Source of the DNA: Deltaproteobacteria bacterium
GTDB lineage: Bacteria > Desulfobacterota > Desulfuromonadia > Geobacterales > Geobacteraceae
Direction of reading: 5' to 3'
Assembly: GCA_009668975.1 (NCBI GenBank)
Contig: SBEG01000008.1
Coordinates: 106,600-170,599 of the forward strand
Length of the DNA stretch: 64,000 bases
Part shown: positions 16,153-24,822 of the stretch, in pieces
How positions within the stretch are numbered: position 1 is the stretch's first letter
Layout of the letters: every line of letters begins with the position of its first letter
Made by a program: the position numbers and the translations under genes
Notes under the pieces: generated by a model
What the model saw: the letters and a program-made list of their open reading frames with translations, nothing else
The model's database searches: none
What the model was told of the DNA's origin: nothing

Positions 16153-17454
16153 ATGATCCGTTGCAGCAAAAAGACCTTGGCAAACGGCCTGCGTATCCTG
16201 GCGGTCCAGCTGCCTCATCTCCACAGTGCGGAAATTGCCATCTACCTGAAAGTGGGTAGCCGCAACGATCCTCCGGGAAAAGAAGGTCTTTCTCACTTTC
16301 TCGAACACATGTTGTTCCGCGGAACGGCAGACTACGCAACAACCCTCGAGTTGGAAACAGCATTCGAGGTTCTGGGCGGAAGCGTCAATGCCGCAACCGA
16401 TGCCGATTCAACCTGCTTTTACACCCGCATTCATCCACGCCATGCGGTCGAAGGACTCGCTATTTTCGCCTCCATGCTTTTGCGGCCGAGCCTCTCCGGA
16501 ATCGAAATCGAAAAAAGGATCATCACCGAGGAGGCGCTCGAGGACACCAACGAAAACGGCGAGGACATCAATACCGACAACCTTGCCAGCAAGCTCCTCT
16601 GGCCGGACCACCCCTTGGGAATGCCCACGGTCGGGACGCTCAAGAGTATCGCAGAATTTACCGATCAGGACCTGGCCGAGCACCTGCACAGCTACTATGT
16701 TCCCACGAATGCCGTGATAACTGTTACCGGTGATATCGATCCGGACGAACTGTTCGGCGCCGCCGAGCGCTGCTTCAGTTCCTGGCAAGGCCCTCCGCCT
16801 CCGGCCATCAGCCCGGCCCCAAGCGTCCAGAACGGGCCTCGCTCGCTGTTTGTGAAGGACATGGACAGCCAGACCGCCCTGCAGTTCGCCTTCAGGAGTT
16901 TCAGCCGCCCTGACCACCGCATCACCGCCTCCCGTTTGATCAGGAGAATCCTCTGCGCGGGAGGCAGCTCCCGGCTGCTCATGTCCCTCAGGGAAGGCCA
17001 CGGCATAGCATATTCAGTCAGTGCCGGAATTTCTGCCTACGACGAAACCGGCTGTTTCTCCATTGACCTGGCCACCGCACCGGAAAACCTGACCCTGGCG
17101 GTAGCCGAAGTCCTGAAAGAAACGCAGCGTCTTGCCGTTGAACCGATGGATGAAGAAGAACTGGAAAGGGTCAAACGCAACTATTTCTACGATCTGGAAT
17201 ACTGCCGGGATTCTACCTACGAAATTGGCGTACGCTACGGCTGGGGCGAATTGATGGAGGTCTTTACCACCCTGGAGCAGGACCAGGAAGAAAGCGCCGC
17301 CGTCACCGTTGAGGAGATCAGAAATACGGCCTGCGAACTTTTTGCCCCGCACCATCTGAATCTGGTGGCGGTTGGCCCCGCAACAGCCGCGACCAAGCGG
17401 GAAATCGGCAAACTGTTGCAACGATATGAGCAGGAGTATCCCGGCCGGACATGA
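16153..17454 (+). CDS. M16-family zinc metallopeptidase
   Basis: A 433-residue pitrilysin-family peptidase with the inverted zinc motif HFLEH (H48, E51, H52) and the downstream glutamate ligand in TEEALEDTNENGED (about 126-138). The C-terminal M16C half is present, so it is a complete processing-peptidase-like subunit. No signal peptide is visible. The start at ATG 16153 lies just after a CCGGAGG Shine-Dalgarno; the earlier in-frame ATG at 16012 would add 47 residues unlike the family. Bacterial homologues often work as homodimers, and the physiological substrate is unknown. Confidence 0.93.
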   Translation: MIRCSKKTLANGLRILAVQLPHLHSAEIAIYLKVGSRNDPPGKEGLSHFLEHMLFRGTADYATTLELETAFEVLGGSVNAATDADSTCFYTRIHPRHAVEGLAIFASMLLRPSLSGIEIEKRIITEEALEDTNENGEDINTDNLASKLLWPDHPLGMPTVGTLKSIAEFTDQDLAEHLHSYYVPTNAVITVTGDIDPDELFGAAERCFSSWQGPPPPAISPAPSVQNGPRSLFVKDMDSQTALQFAFRSFSRPDHRITASRLIRRILCAGGSSRLLMSLREGHGIAYSVSAGISAYDETGCFSIDLATAPENLTLAVAEVLKETQRLAVEPMDEEELERVKRNYFYDLEYCRDSTYEIGVRYGWGELMEVFTTLEQDQEESAAVTVEEIRNTACELFAPHHLNLVAVGPATAATKREIGKLLQRYEQEYPGRT

Positions 17455-17561
17455 CGCGTCCCGACACACAAAAAAGCAACAAACTGCAGTTCGATTCTGG
17501 CAAGCAGCAGATTTCACGGTACACTTGACATATTCCCCCTGAGAAAAATGGAGACACGCCC

Positions 17562-18443
17562 ATGCGCATCTTCCTTGCCGGGGCTACCGGTTTTGTCGGT
17601 GGCCATGTTCGCCGTACCCTCCTGGAAAATGGACACGAACTGCGGGTCCTGACCCACAAGAGGCTTGCCGGTCCGGAACCGGGAACCGAAACCGTGCCGG
17701 GTGACATAACCCGGACGGAAACACTTGCAGCGGCAATGCAGGACTGCGCTGCCGTTATCAACCTGGTGGGAATCATCCGGGAGTTTCCGGCACGCGGCAT
17801 CACCTTCGAAAAACTCCATGTGGGAGCAACAACAAACCTCCTGGCAGCCGCCCGGCAGGCCGGAATCAACCGGTTTCTCCAGATGTCGGCCTTAGGCGCC
17901 CGGCCGGACGCGGTCAGCCGCTACCATCAAACCAAGTACCGGGCAGAAGAAGCGGTCCGGACTTCGGGTCTTGACTGGACGATTTTTCGTCCTTCGGTAA
18001 TTTTCGGCCCCAAGGATGATTTCATCAATAAACTCGCCGGGATTATCAAAAGCTTGCCTGTGGTACCGGTGATCGGTGACGGGTTATACCGCCTGCAGCC
18101 GATCAACGGCAACGATGTGGCCCGCTGCTTTGCCCTGGCCCTGGAAATGCCGGAAACGGTCGGCCAGACCTATGGGCTTTGCGGGCGAGACCGCATCACC
18201 TATCAGGAACTCCTGGAGATTATCGCCAGGGCACTCGGCAAGAGGTCCGCACGAACCCTGAATGCCCCGGTACCTTTCATAAAGCTGGCAACTTCGCTCC
18301 TGCAGCGCTTTTCTTTTTTCCCCCTCACCCTGGACCAGATCACCATGCTGCTGGAAGAAAGCATCTGCGACGGTAGCTGGCGGGAAACCTTCCGATTCGA
18401 ACCGGTCGGCATTGAAGAAGGGATCCAGGTGTACTTGAAGTAA
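17562..18443 (+). CDS. NAD(P)-dependent epimerase/NDUFA9-like SDR protein
   Basis: A 293-residue atypical short-chain dehydrogenase/reductase. The Rossmann motif GATGFVGG is at 7-14, and an active-site-like YHQTK (Y121 and K125) is present. Relatives include the complex I assembly subunit NDUFA9/39 kDa and NmrA-like nucleotide-sugar epimerases. The C-terminal part is hydrophobic enough to lie against the membrane. It follows the M16 peptidase by about 107 bases on the same strand. A precise reaction cannot be assigned. Confidence 0.85.
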   Translation: MRIFLAGATGFVGGHVRRTLLENGHELRVLTHKRLAGPEPGTETVPGDITRTETLAAAMQDCAAVINLVGIIREFPARGITFEKLHVGATTNLLAAARQAGINRFLQMSALGARPDAVSRYHQTKYRAEEAVRTSGLDWTIFRPSVIFGPKDDFINKLAGIIKSLPVVPVIGDGLYRLQPINGNDVARCFALALEMPETVGQTYGLCGRDRITYQELLEIIARALGKRSARTLNAPVPFIKLATSLLQRFSFFPLTLDQITMLLEESICDGSWRETFRFEPVGIEEGIQVYLK

Positions 18444-18445
18444 TT

Positions 18446-18549
18446 CCAATTCCAGATCAAGGCCCTCTCTGCGTTGGCTCGTCTTCGGCTGCTCAACGTA
18501 CTCTTCAGTACGCCTCGCCGACTTGAAATCATCCTTGAATTGAAATTGA
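18446..18549. repeat. MITE-like intergenic element, copy 2 (inverted)
   Basis: This is the reverse-complement version of the element at 15167-15285, matching it almost base for base except for an internal loss of about 15 bases and a decayed right end. Its left terminal repeat (18446-18462) is intact and begins right after the stop of the epimerase gene. The shared core lies at 18473-18518. The two copies are in inverted orientation around the Nudix-M16-epimerase segment. Confidence 0.87.
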
Positions 18550-18603
18550 TTTAAGTCCCCCCCCGAAAAACTCCCAGCGGCGTCTTCAGGGATTCTGCCA
18601 TTA

Positions 18604-19230
18604 TCAGGCCAGGCCCGGCAGCAGCTTGACGATCCCTTTTGCGAAAAATTCAACGGCAATGGAAGCCAGGAGCAGTCCCATCAGCCGGCTGACAATGGAA
18701 AGGCCAAGGGGTCCGATCAACTTCCCGATCCGGTTTGCCATACGGAGCACTATCCAGATGACAAAAGAACCGAGGAAGACACAGAGGATGATCAACCAGA
18801 CGTGGAAGGTGCCGCCGGGAAGGTTTGCATAGATAATCACGGTTGAGATGGAACCGGGTCCTGCAAGAAGCGGAACCGAAAGCGGCACGACAGCGATACT
18901 GGCCAGATCCGGTGCGATTTCCGCGGCCTCAGCGGACCCTTTAGCGTCTTTGGCAAACATCATGGAAATTGCCATGAGCAGCAGCAGGATGCTCCCTCCC
19001 ACCTGGAAGGAGGCAATGCTGATGCCGAAAAGATGGAGGATCTTGTCTCCGATCAGGGCGGTCAGGGCAAGGACGCTCGCCACAGAGACACCAACGGTCC
19101 GGGCAATCTTTTTCCGTTCCTGCTCCGTTGATTTCCCGGTCAGGGCAAGAAACACCGGCAGCACACCAAAAGGATTCAGAATCGCTAGAATGGCGACAAA
19201 AATCTTCACATACGCGGATGGTTCCAGCAT
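18604..19230 (-). CDS. MarC-family integral membrane protein
   Basis: A 208-residue protein with about six transmembrane helices and the family signature AILNPFGVLPVFLALT near the N-terminus. MarC proteins (UPF0056) are inner-membrane proteins of unsettled function; the early link to multiple antibiotic resistance was not upheld. The ATG at 19230 has an AAGAGAGA Shine-Dalgarno, whereas the upstream GTG at 19248 has none. It is convergent with the epimerase gene. Confidence 0.9.
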   Translation of the reverse strand: MLEPSAYVKIFVAILAILNPFGVLPVFLALTGKSTEQERKKIARTVGVSVASVLALTALIGDKILHLFGISIASFQVGGSILLLLMAISMMFAKDAKGSAEAAEIAPDLASIAVVPLSVPLLAGPGSISTVIIYANLPGGTFHVWLIILCVFLGSFVIWIVLRMANRIGKLIGPLGLSIVSRLMGLLLASIAVEFFAKGIVKLLPGLA

Positions 19231-19313
19231 GAATGGTCTCTCTTTCACTAGGAGAATGAAACGGTTGATCCCGCAAAGGTAGTACTTCGGAAATTAAATA
19301 TCACAACCCCGAT

Positions 19314-19366
19314 GTAGGGGCACGGCGCGCCGTGCCCTGATGAGACGAGGCACGCCAAGCCCCTGG
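19314..19366. repeat. GTAGGGGC-type palindromic repeat
   Basis: A GTAGGGG start is followed by the perfect 16-base palindrome GCACGGCGCGCCGTGC (19320-19335) and a CCCCTGG end. It resembles the hairpins at 1066 and 36035 in ends and base composition and lies in the gap between marC and the hybrid kinase gene. Confidence 0.7.
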
Positions 19367-19422
19367 ATAGAGGAGCCAGTCGGAAACCTGCCGGTTGGCT
19401 GCTGTTTAGCGCAGAGAAGTCA

Positions 19423-22287
19423 TCACACCAATTCCAGCAGTGTCTCCTGCAGTTCTCTCACCGTGTAGGGTTTCGAAACCATTCCGCTGAACCCGTATTC
19501 CCTGAAATGGGCCAGTATCGGGTCATTGTTGTAGCCGCTCGAGACAATTCCCTTGACCGCGGGGTCGATAGCAAGCAGCTCTTTCATGGTTTCCTTGCCC
19601 CCCATCCCACCTTGAATTGTCAGATCCATGATCACCGCGGCATAGCGTTTTCCCTCATGCAGAGCCCCCTGGTACATCGTCAAAGCGGATTTACCGTCCC
19701 CGCACACGTCAACCTCATAGCCGAGGTGGTGGAGTATTTCCCGCGCTATCTCCCGGATGATCTCCTCATCATCCATGACCAGGATCCTGCCGGAGCCGGC
19801 CGGCGCACTCACTTCCGGAGCGGTATTTTCCACTGATTCAACAGCATGTTCCGAAGCCGGCAGATAGAGACGGAACAGGGTTCCTACCCCTTTGGTTGAC
19901 TCAACTTCCAGATGCCCCTGGTGACTCTTGATAATCGAGTAGACGGTGGCAAGACCCAGTCCGCTCCCCCGCTCCTTGGTGGTAAAATAGGGGTCAAAGA
20001 TTTTGCTCATGTTCTCGGGAGAGATCCCTTCGCCCTGATCCTGAATCGAAATGAGGATGTAGCGCCCTGCCGGGAGCGGCAACAGATCCGAGGCAGCAAT
20101 CGTAACGTTTTCAGCAGTGACCGAAATGATTCCGCCATCCGGCATCGCCTGGTCGGCATTAATGATCAGATTGTTGATCACCTGGCCCATCTGGCCTTCA
20201 TCCACATCAGCTGCCCACAAGTCTTTCTGCAGGGTGAATTCACATTTGACATTCGAGCCGCGCAGCATGAAGCCCGCGGAATCGGTAATAATCTGCACGA
20301 TGGAGGTTGTTTTTTTGACCGGAGCACCGCCCTTGGAAAAGGTGAGCAGCTGTAGTGTCAGACCTGTGGCACGCTCGCAGGCTTTTTCCGCATCGGTAAG
20401 CCGGTCATATGCTTTCGACCCGGATTCGGCAAACATCTTTGCCAGGGAAATATTTCCCATGATTGCTGTGAGGAGATTATTGAAATCGTGAGCGATTCCT
20501 CCGGCAAGCACACCCAGCGACTCAAGCTTCTGGCCCTTCAGAATTTCTTCCTCCATCTTTTTTTTCTCGGTAATGTCGCGGATGTGTTCCGCCACCATCA
20601 AAACAGTACCGTTTTCATCGACGATCGGCACCGCCCGGATTTCCAGATAGCCGATCCTGGCATTGTACATTTCGGTAAAGACCGGTTTACCCGTATTGAA
20701 GACCTCCAGTGCGGCACACGCTTCGCACGGCTTATCCTGACCTTCGTTGTAGGCCTCATAACAGTACGGGTTGAGATGACGGATCTCCGCGGGAACATAT
20801 TCATAGCCGCCAAGCCAGTTCGAGTGAATGATCCGCAGGTTCCTGTCGATCACCACCAGGTGGTCCGGATTTGCTTCAAAGATTTTATTGAGGATGCTCT
20901 GCGATTTTCTCAGTTCCAGTTCCGTCTGCTGCCGGTGCTCAATATCACTTCCCAGTTTTTCGTTCGCCTCAGTGAGTTGCCGGTTCAGATCGGACAGCCT
21001 CTCATTGAGGAGGGACAGATCGTGAGTTCTTTCGTGAACCTTGAGTTCCAGTTCAGACTGGGCCTGGCGCAGTGACTCTTCCACATGCTTGCGGGCCCGG
21101 ATGGCGAACAGGAGAATAAAAACCAGGAGACCCAACCCCCCGATTCCGAGAAACGCAGCCCAGATGGTACTCTTCCTGACCTTGCTGAACACCTCGGGTT
21201 CGTTGATGACGGTACTCCCTTCCGGCAACAGGGCGCGGTCAATGCCGAAGCGTTTCAGCTGCCGGTAGTCGAACATGTAGCGAGACGGATTACGAAAAAC
21301 TATCGGAATCGTTTCAATCCGTTCGCCCTGCAGAATCCGTACTCCCATTTGTCCGGCAGCCAGACCCTGATCGTACCCGCTGGTGAGTTTACCGCCCACC
21401 ATGCCGTAGCCCAGGTTGAAGTCCCAGGCGCCATAGACAGGAACCCGCGCATGTTCGCTGATGAGAGAAATGCTTTCACTGTTTTCATGGAATCTGGCGT
21501 CCGGATTCCCATAAAAAAAGGTATAAAAAATCAGCGTATCAGGGGGAAGTTTCGCAACATCCGCAACCACCTCTCCAAGATCACTGCTGTCCTGGAAGGT
21601 AAAGACCACCTTGTTCTGGTACAAGGGAAGCAGTTTCTTCAATTCAGCGAGCACCTTCCTGCCGGGAGTGCCGCTGTCGTTGATGACGAAGATCCGTTTC
21701 GTGCCCGGATGCAGCGTGAGGGCTAGATCGAGACTGTCCTTCAACTCCGCAGTTTCGCTCACGCCGGTATAGAGCTTCCTACCTTTCAGATCAGCTGACG
21801 TGAAATTATTAGCACCACTGAAGACCACCGGAACCTTGCCGAAGACCTCATCGCGGTAACCGATCAGAAAGTCGAGCGCGTCGTTGTCGGAGCAAAGGAT
21901 CAGATCAATCGGGATCTTTGAGTACTTGACCCGTAGAAACCGCGAAAGTTGAGTAAAATAGGGCGTGCCATGCTCCCACTTGGTATTCAGGTACTCCGGA
22001 TAAATTCTGATGCCGGAACGCACAGGCTCCAGGGCCGCAAGCATACCGCGGGAGATATCGTCCGTCCACTTGAAACCCTGGTGGTAGGAATGGAGAATGA
22101 GAACGTTTTTCTTCTCCAGCGCCGCTGCTGCCACGGGAAAAGTAAAGACCCCCGCCATGAACAGAGCAAGGAAACAAATCCCTGCTGCGAGAAGATGGGG
22201 CAGATTCCGGAACCGGGCAGCCTTTTGCTTGCCAATACCCGGAAATCGCAGGTGATACAGATCATCGACAAAAATGCCTTCTTGCAT
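19423..22287 (-). CDS. Hybrid sensor histidine kinase with periplasmic ABC-substrate-binding-like domain
   Basis: A 954-residue membrane hybrid kinase. An N-terminal hydrophobic segment (about 33-55) is followed by a periplasmic ABC_sub_bind-type domain (about 60-365; VLILHSYHQGFKWTDDISRG) and a second membrane helix (about 373-395). After these come a coiled-coil, a PAS domain with several cysteines, HisKA ([14 protein letters not shown]), an ATPase domain (GSGLGLATV) and a C-terminal receiver with phospho-acceptor Asp in VIMDLTIQGG. The sensor domain is related to periplasmic binding proteins for aromatic or amino-acid-like ligands, so a small-molecule ligand is likely but not identified. 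It is divergent from the aldehyde dehydrogenase gene, with a long gap between them. Confidence 0.92.
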   Translation of the reverse strand: MQEGIFVDDLYHLRFPGIGKQKAARFRNLPHLLAAGICFLALFMAGVFTFPVAAAALEKKNVLILHSYHQGFKWTDDISRGMLAALEPVRSGIRIYPEYLNTKWEHGTPYFTQLSRFLRVKYSKIPIDLILCSDNDALDFLIGYRDEVFGKVPVVFSGANNFTSADLKGRKLYTGVSETAELKDSLDLALTLHPGTKRIFVINDSGTPGRKVLAELKKLLPLYQNKVVFTFQDSSDLGEVVADVAKLPPDTLIFYTFFYGNPDARFHENSESISLISEHARVPVYGAWDFNLGYGMVGGKLTSGYDQGLAAGQMGVRILQGERIETIPIVFRNPSRYMFDYRQLKRFGIDRALLPEGSTVINEPEVFSKVRKSTIWAAFLGIGGLGLLVFILLFAIRARKHVEESLRQAQSELELKVHERTHDLSLLNERLSDLNRQLTEANEKLGSDIEHRQQTELELRKSQSILNKIFEANPDHLVVIDRNLRIIHSNWLGGYEYVPAEIRHLNPYCYEAYNEGQDKPCEACAALEVFNTGKPVFTEMYNARIGYLEIRAVPIVDENGTVLMVAEHIRDITEKKKMEEEILKGQKLESLGVLAGGIAHDFNNLLTAIMGNISLAKMFAESGSKAYDRLTDAEKACERATGLTLQLLTFSKGGAPVKKTTSIVQIITDSAGFMLRGSNVKCEFTLQKDLWAADVDEGQMGQVINNLIINADQAMPDGGIISVTAENVTIAASDLLPLPAGRYILISIQDQGEGISPENMSKIFDPYFTTKERGSGLGLATVYSIIKSHQGHLEVESTKGVGTLFRLYLPASEHAVESVENTAPEVSAPAGSGRILVMDDEEIIREIAREILHHLGYEVDVCGDGKSALTMYQGALHEGKRYAAVIMDLTIQGGMGGKETMKELLAIDPAVKGIVSSGYNNDPILAHFREYGFSGMVSKPYTVRELQETLLELV

Positions 22288-22934
22288 TGTTCAGTCCATG
22301 CCTTCGTTATGAAAATTCTCCGCAGCCTGCCACTGCCGTCCGGTGCTGACATCTTCCCAGACAATTTGTGGCAGCTCCCGGAATGGTGTCACAAAAGAAA
22401 TACGCTATTCCTTGCAGTTCAGAATAGCACAATCCTTTGCTTACGTGTCCATAATAAGCCGTATCTACACACTTTTTTCCACGTCACTTTCAACTTCCCC
22501 GTCGAGAAGGACTGCCTGAAATTACCCGGAGGAAATGAATTTTGTTTGACCTTCTAGCGTCTTATCGACCTGCTCCGCTTGTAACCTAAACAGAGTCGAA
22601 ACCCACCGGGGAAATCCGGTCGTCAAACCGGATCTATCCCTTTACCTGTAAGTTACGATAATCGTGGTTCAAAACTGTCAACTCAGCATAAGGCGGAAAG
22701 AAACGGCGTTTTGAGCGCTCGCATGCAAGGAAGAAAACCGGATATTCCGCTGATAAGAAATTTCGGAACGATTGTTGGCTGCCGTCAAGACTTCATAGCG
22801 AAGAAATTGTCCAATAATCAGCTCAAGCACTGCATCCCAGACAGCCATTTTTCCAAAAGCCGCCCTCGCATTTTTAAGTATGACTAAAATTCAAAAATAC
22901 AGTGGGTTAGACGATTTTCCGCCGAATATTGTGT
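22288..22934. other. Long divergent intergenic region
   Basis: No convincing gene was found here. A CCGG-rich stretch at 22598-22633 can form small hairpins and only loosely recalls a GEMM aptamer. The start region of the hybrid kinase lies at the left end and the promoter of the aldehyde dehydrogenase at the right end. Base composition is more AT-rich than in the flanking genes. Confidence 0.4.
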
Positions 22935-22963
22935 TTGACAAAATTACAGGCAATGTGTATTAT
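22935..22963 (+). promoter_or_regulatory. Sigma-70 promoter of the aldehyde dehydrogenase gene
   Basis: A consensus TTGACA (22935-22940), a 17-base spacer and TATTAT (22958-22963) predict transcription from about 22970, giving a leader of about 185 bases before the ATG at 23155. The match is among the strongest in the window, in line with the high-expression look of the downstream gene. Confidence 0.7.
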
Positions 22964-22969
22964 TTTCGT

Positions 22970-23132
22970 TGCGTTTACCGGGGTTTGTCCGGTTGCGTCT
23001 CGCGACTTGAAGAATCAAATTCCAAGCCGTCTTCAATTCACAGAAATATAGTTTTACTTACATTGGCATCGCACTTGTCTCAAAGGCTTTCCATAGGTGC
23101 TGAATTGTGATGCGATGGGCAATTCGGTAAAC
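22970..23132 (+). promoter_or_regulatory. Candidate structured 5' leader of the aldehyde dehydrogenase mRNA
   Basis: The predicted leader holds several complementary segments. GTTTACCG (22973-22980) pairs with CGGTAAAC (23125-23132) as a long-range closing stem. Local stems are GTTGCG/CGCGAC (22992-22997 with 23001-23006), TTGAAGA/TCTTCAA (23007-23013 with 23030-23036), CATCGCA/TGCGATG (23067-23073 with 23111-23117) and GAATTG/CAATTC (23102-23107 with 23120-23125). The last two overlap each other, and the last also competes with the closing stem, which would allow switching. It matches no riboswitch class I know. One or two such pairings could arise by chance, so this is a candidate only. Confidence 0.35.
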
Positions 23133-23154
23133 ACTAAATTAATGGAGGTATGTC

Positions 23155-24510
23155 ATGGCAGATGTAGTTCAGCAGATTGATCAGCTGGTAGCAAACGCAC
23201 GGAAAGCAGCTGACATCATGAAGGGATTCACCCAGGAGCAGGTTGACAAGGTTTGTGCGGCGATGGACGCAGCCAGTGTTGCCAACGAAGTTATGCTCGG
23301 CGAATTGGCCGTTGAAGAAACCGGTATCGGCAGAGCGGACCACAAAGCTATCAAGAATCACCTCGGTGCCCACATCGTCTACGAATATTTCAAAGACAAA
23401 AAATCTGTTGGCGTAATCGAAGAAAAAGACGGCGTTTCTTACATCGCTGAGCCTTTTGGTGTTCTTGCAGCTGCAACTCCGACGACGAACCCGACCTCCA
23501 CCGTCATGTTCAAGTCCCTGATCGCACTCAAGTCCCGCAACGTCATCATCTTCGCTTTCCACCCACGCGCACAGAAGTGCAGCGCCAAAGCAGCACAGAT
23601 CATGCTTGATGCGGCAGTGAGCGCTGGTGCACCGGCAAACTGCATCCAGTGGATCGCAGAGCCTTCAATCGAAGGTACCGGCCTGCTGATGAAGCACCCG
23701 GGCGTAAACCTGGTTCTCGCCACCGGCGGCAACGCCATGGTCAAGGCCGCATACAGCTCCGGTCACCCCGCCATCGGCGTTGGTGCAGGAAATACTCCGG
23801 TATTCGTTTCCAAGTCCGCCAACCTGAGCGTTGCGGTCAATAACGTTATCGCTTCCAAGACCTTCGACAACGGAACCATCTGCTCTTCCGACCAGTCGAT
23901 GATCTTCGACGACAAGGCAGTATGCGACAAGGCCGTCAAAATGATGGTTGAAAGAGGTGCATACCTCGTAAACGAAGAAGAAAAAGCCAAGCTTGAAAAA
24001 GTCATGTTCGACAAGGAAAGAGGCGTTCCGGCAATGGCTATCGTCGGCAAGTCTCCTCAGGTAATCGCCAAGCTTGCCGGTTTCGAAATTCCTGAAGATG
24101 CCAAGCTGCTCCTCGTGCCCCTCACCACGATCGGTCCCGAAGACTGGTTCAGCCATGAGAAGCTCTCCCCGGTTCTCGGCTACATCGCTTACAACAGCAC
24201 CGACGAAGCCATCCAGGCTGCAAAGAATCAGCTCCTCTGGGGCGGCGCTGGCCACACCGCTGTTGTTCACGCACAGGATCAGCAGGTTCTGGACAAGTTT
24301 GCCATGGAAATTCCGGCAAACCGTCTGCTCCTCAATCAGCCGGCAGTTCACGGCAGCGTCGGCTTGATCTACAACCAGCTGCCTCCTTCATTGACCCTCG
24401 GTTGCGGTACCGACGGCGGCAACTACCTCGGCAACAACATCAACTACAAAGACCTGCTGAGCATCAAGACCGTTGCGAAGCGTATCGTTGATTACGAGAG
24501 AGACGAATAA
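23155..24510 (+). CDS. CoA-acylating aldehyde dehydrogenase (acetaldehyde dehydrogenase type)
   Basis: A 451-residue NAD-dependent enzyme interconverting an aldehyde plus CoA and an acyl-CoA. The catalytic cysteine is C243 in FDNGTICSSDQS, the same setting as in the acetaldehyde dehydrogenase half of AdhE and in succinate-semialdehyde dehydrogenase SucD. The NAD region GHPAIGVGAGNTP is present. It stands alone, not fused to an alcohol dehydrogenase. Codons look strongly biased, as in highly expressed genes, and a good promoter and a strong terminator bracket it as a single-gene transcript. Acetaldehyde is the likely substrate, with succinate semialdehyde or propanal as alternatives. The Shine-Dalgarno is GGAGG in AATGGAGGTATGTC. 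Confidence 0.9.
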   Translation: MADVVQQIDQLVANARKAADIMKGFTQEQVDKVCAAMDAASVANEVMLGELAVEETGIGRADHKAIKNHLGAHIVYEYFKDKKSVGVIEEKDGVSYIAEPFGVLAAATPTTNPTSTVMFKSLIALKSRNVIIFAFHPRAQKCSAKAAQIMLDAAVSAGAPANCIQWIAEPSIEGTGLLMKHPGVNLVLATGGNAMVKAAYSSGHPAIGVGAGNTPVFVSKSANLSVAVNNVIASKTFDNGTICSSDQSMIFDDKAVCDKAVKMMVERGAYLVNEEEKAKLEKVMFDKERGVPAMAIVGKSPQVIAKLAGFEIPEDAKLLLVPLTTIGPEDWFSHEKLSPVLGYIAYNSTDEAIQAAKNQLLWGGAGHTAVVHAQDQQVLDKFAMEIPANRLLLNQPAVHGSVGLIYNQLPPSLTLGCGTDGGNYLGNNINYKDLLSIKTVAKRIVDYERDE

Positions 24511-24532
24511 TCTCTACATAGTTTTTTGTGGT

Positions 24533-24582
24533 GCATAAAAAAACCCCGACTTTCCTCCTGGAGAGCCGGGGTTTTTTTATGC
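24533..24582. terminator. Strong intrinsic terminator after the aldehyde dehydrogenase gene
   Basis: Perfect 15-base arms GCATAAAAAAACCCC and GGGGTTTTTTTATGC enclose an inner GACTTTCCTCC...GAGAGCC loop region. The T run follows the GC stem, so it terminates rightward transcription 22 bases after the stop; the A run allows function in the other direction too. Confidence 0.92.
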
Positions 24583-24647
24583 ATTTTCTCACACAGCGTA
24601 TCGGTTTAATGAATATAAAATTTGTTTAGCTTTAATAAAAAAGTTGC

Positions 24648-24676
24648 TTGACATTACCACCAAAGTACAGTTTAAA
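24648..24676 (+). promoter_or_regulatory. Sigma-70 promoter of the FolE2-like gene
   Basis: TTGACA (24648-24653), a 17-base spacer and TTTAAA (24671-24676) lie in an AT-rich stretch about 146 bases before the start codon at 24823. Confidence 0.55.
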
Positions 24677-24822
24677 TAAAGTAGGTTTTATTTTTACAAA
24701 ACTATTACACACCACGCACCACCCCGGCTCATTGTCTGCAAATAAGGTTTGGTTTCATTGGTGTGGGGATGAATTCTGAATCTTATTTTTGTGGAATTAC
24801 TGGCAACCGTAAGGAGGATCGT

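Noticed and set aside
22598..22680. Possible c-di-GMP (GEMM) riboswitch upstream of the aldehyde dehydrogenase
   Set aside because: Some blocks (AAACC, GGGAAA, CAAACCGG) recall GEMM, but the conserved order and the receptor motif do not fit, and the segment lies upstream of the best promoter.
23064..23079. Sigma-54-like promoter TGGCA-N7-TTG
   Set aside because: The match at the -12 element is imperfect, and a better sigma-70 promoter (22935-22963) already explains expression; the site lies inside its predicted leader.
22880..23110. A 76-codon ORF in the aldehyde dehydrogenase leader
   Set aside because: It overlaps the -35/-10 promoter, lacks a Shine-Dalgarno and has no family resemblance.
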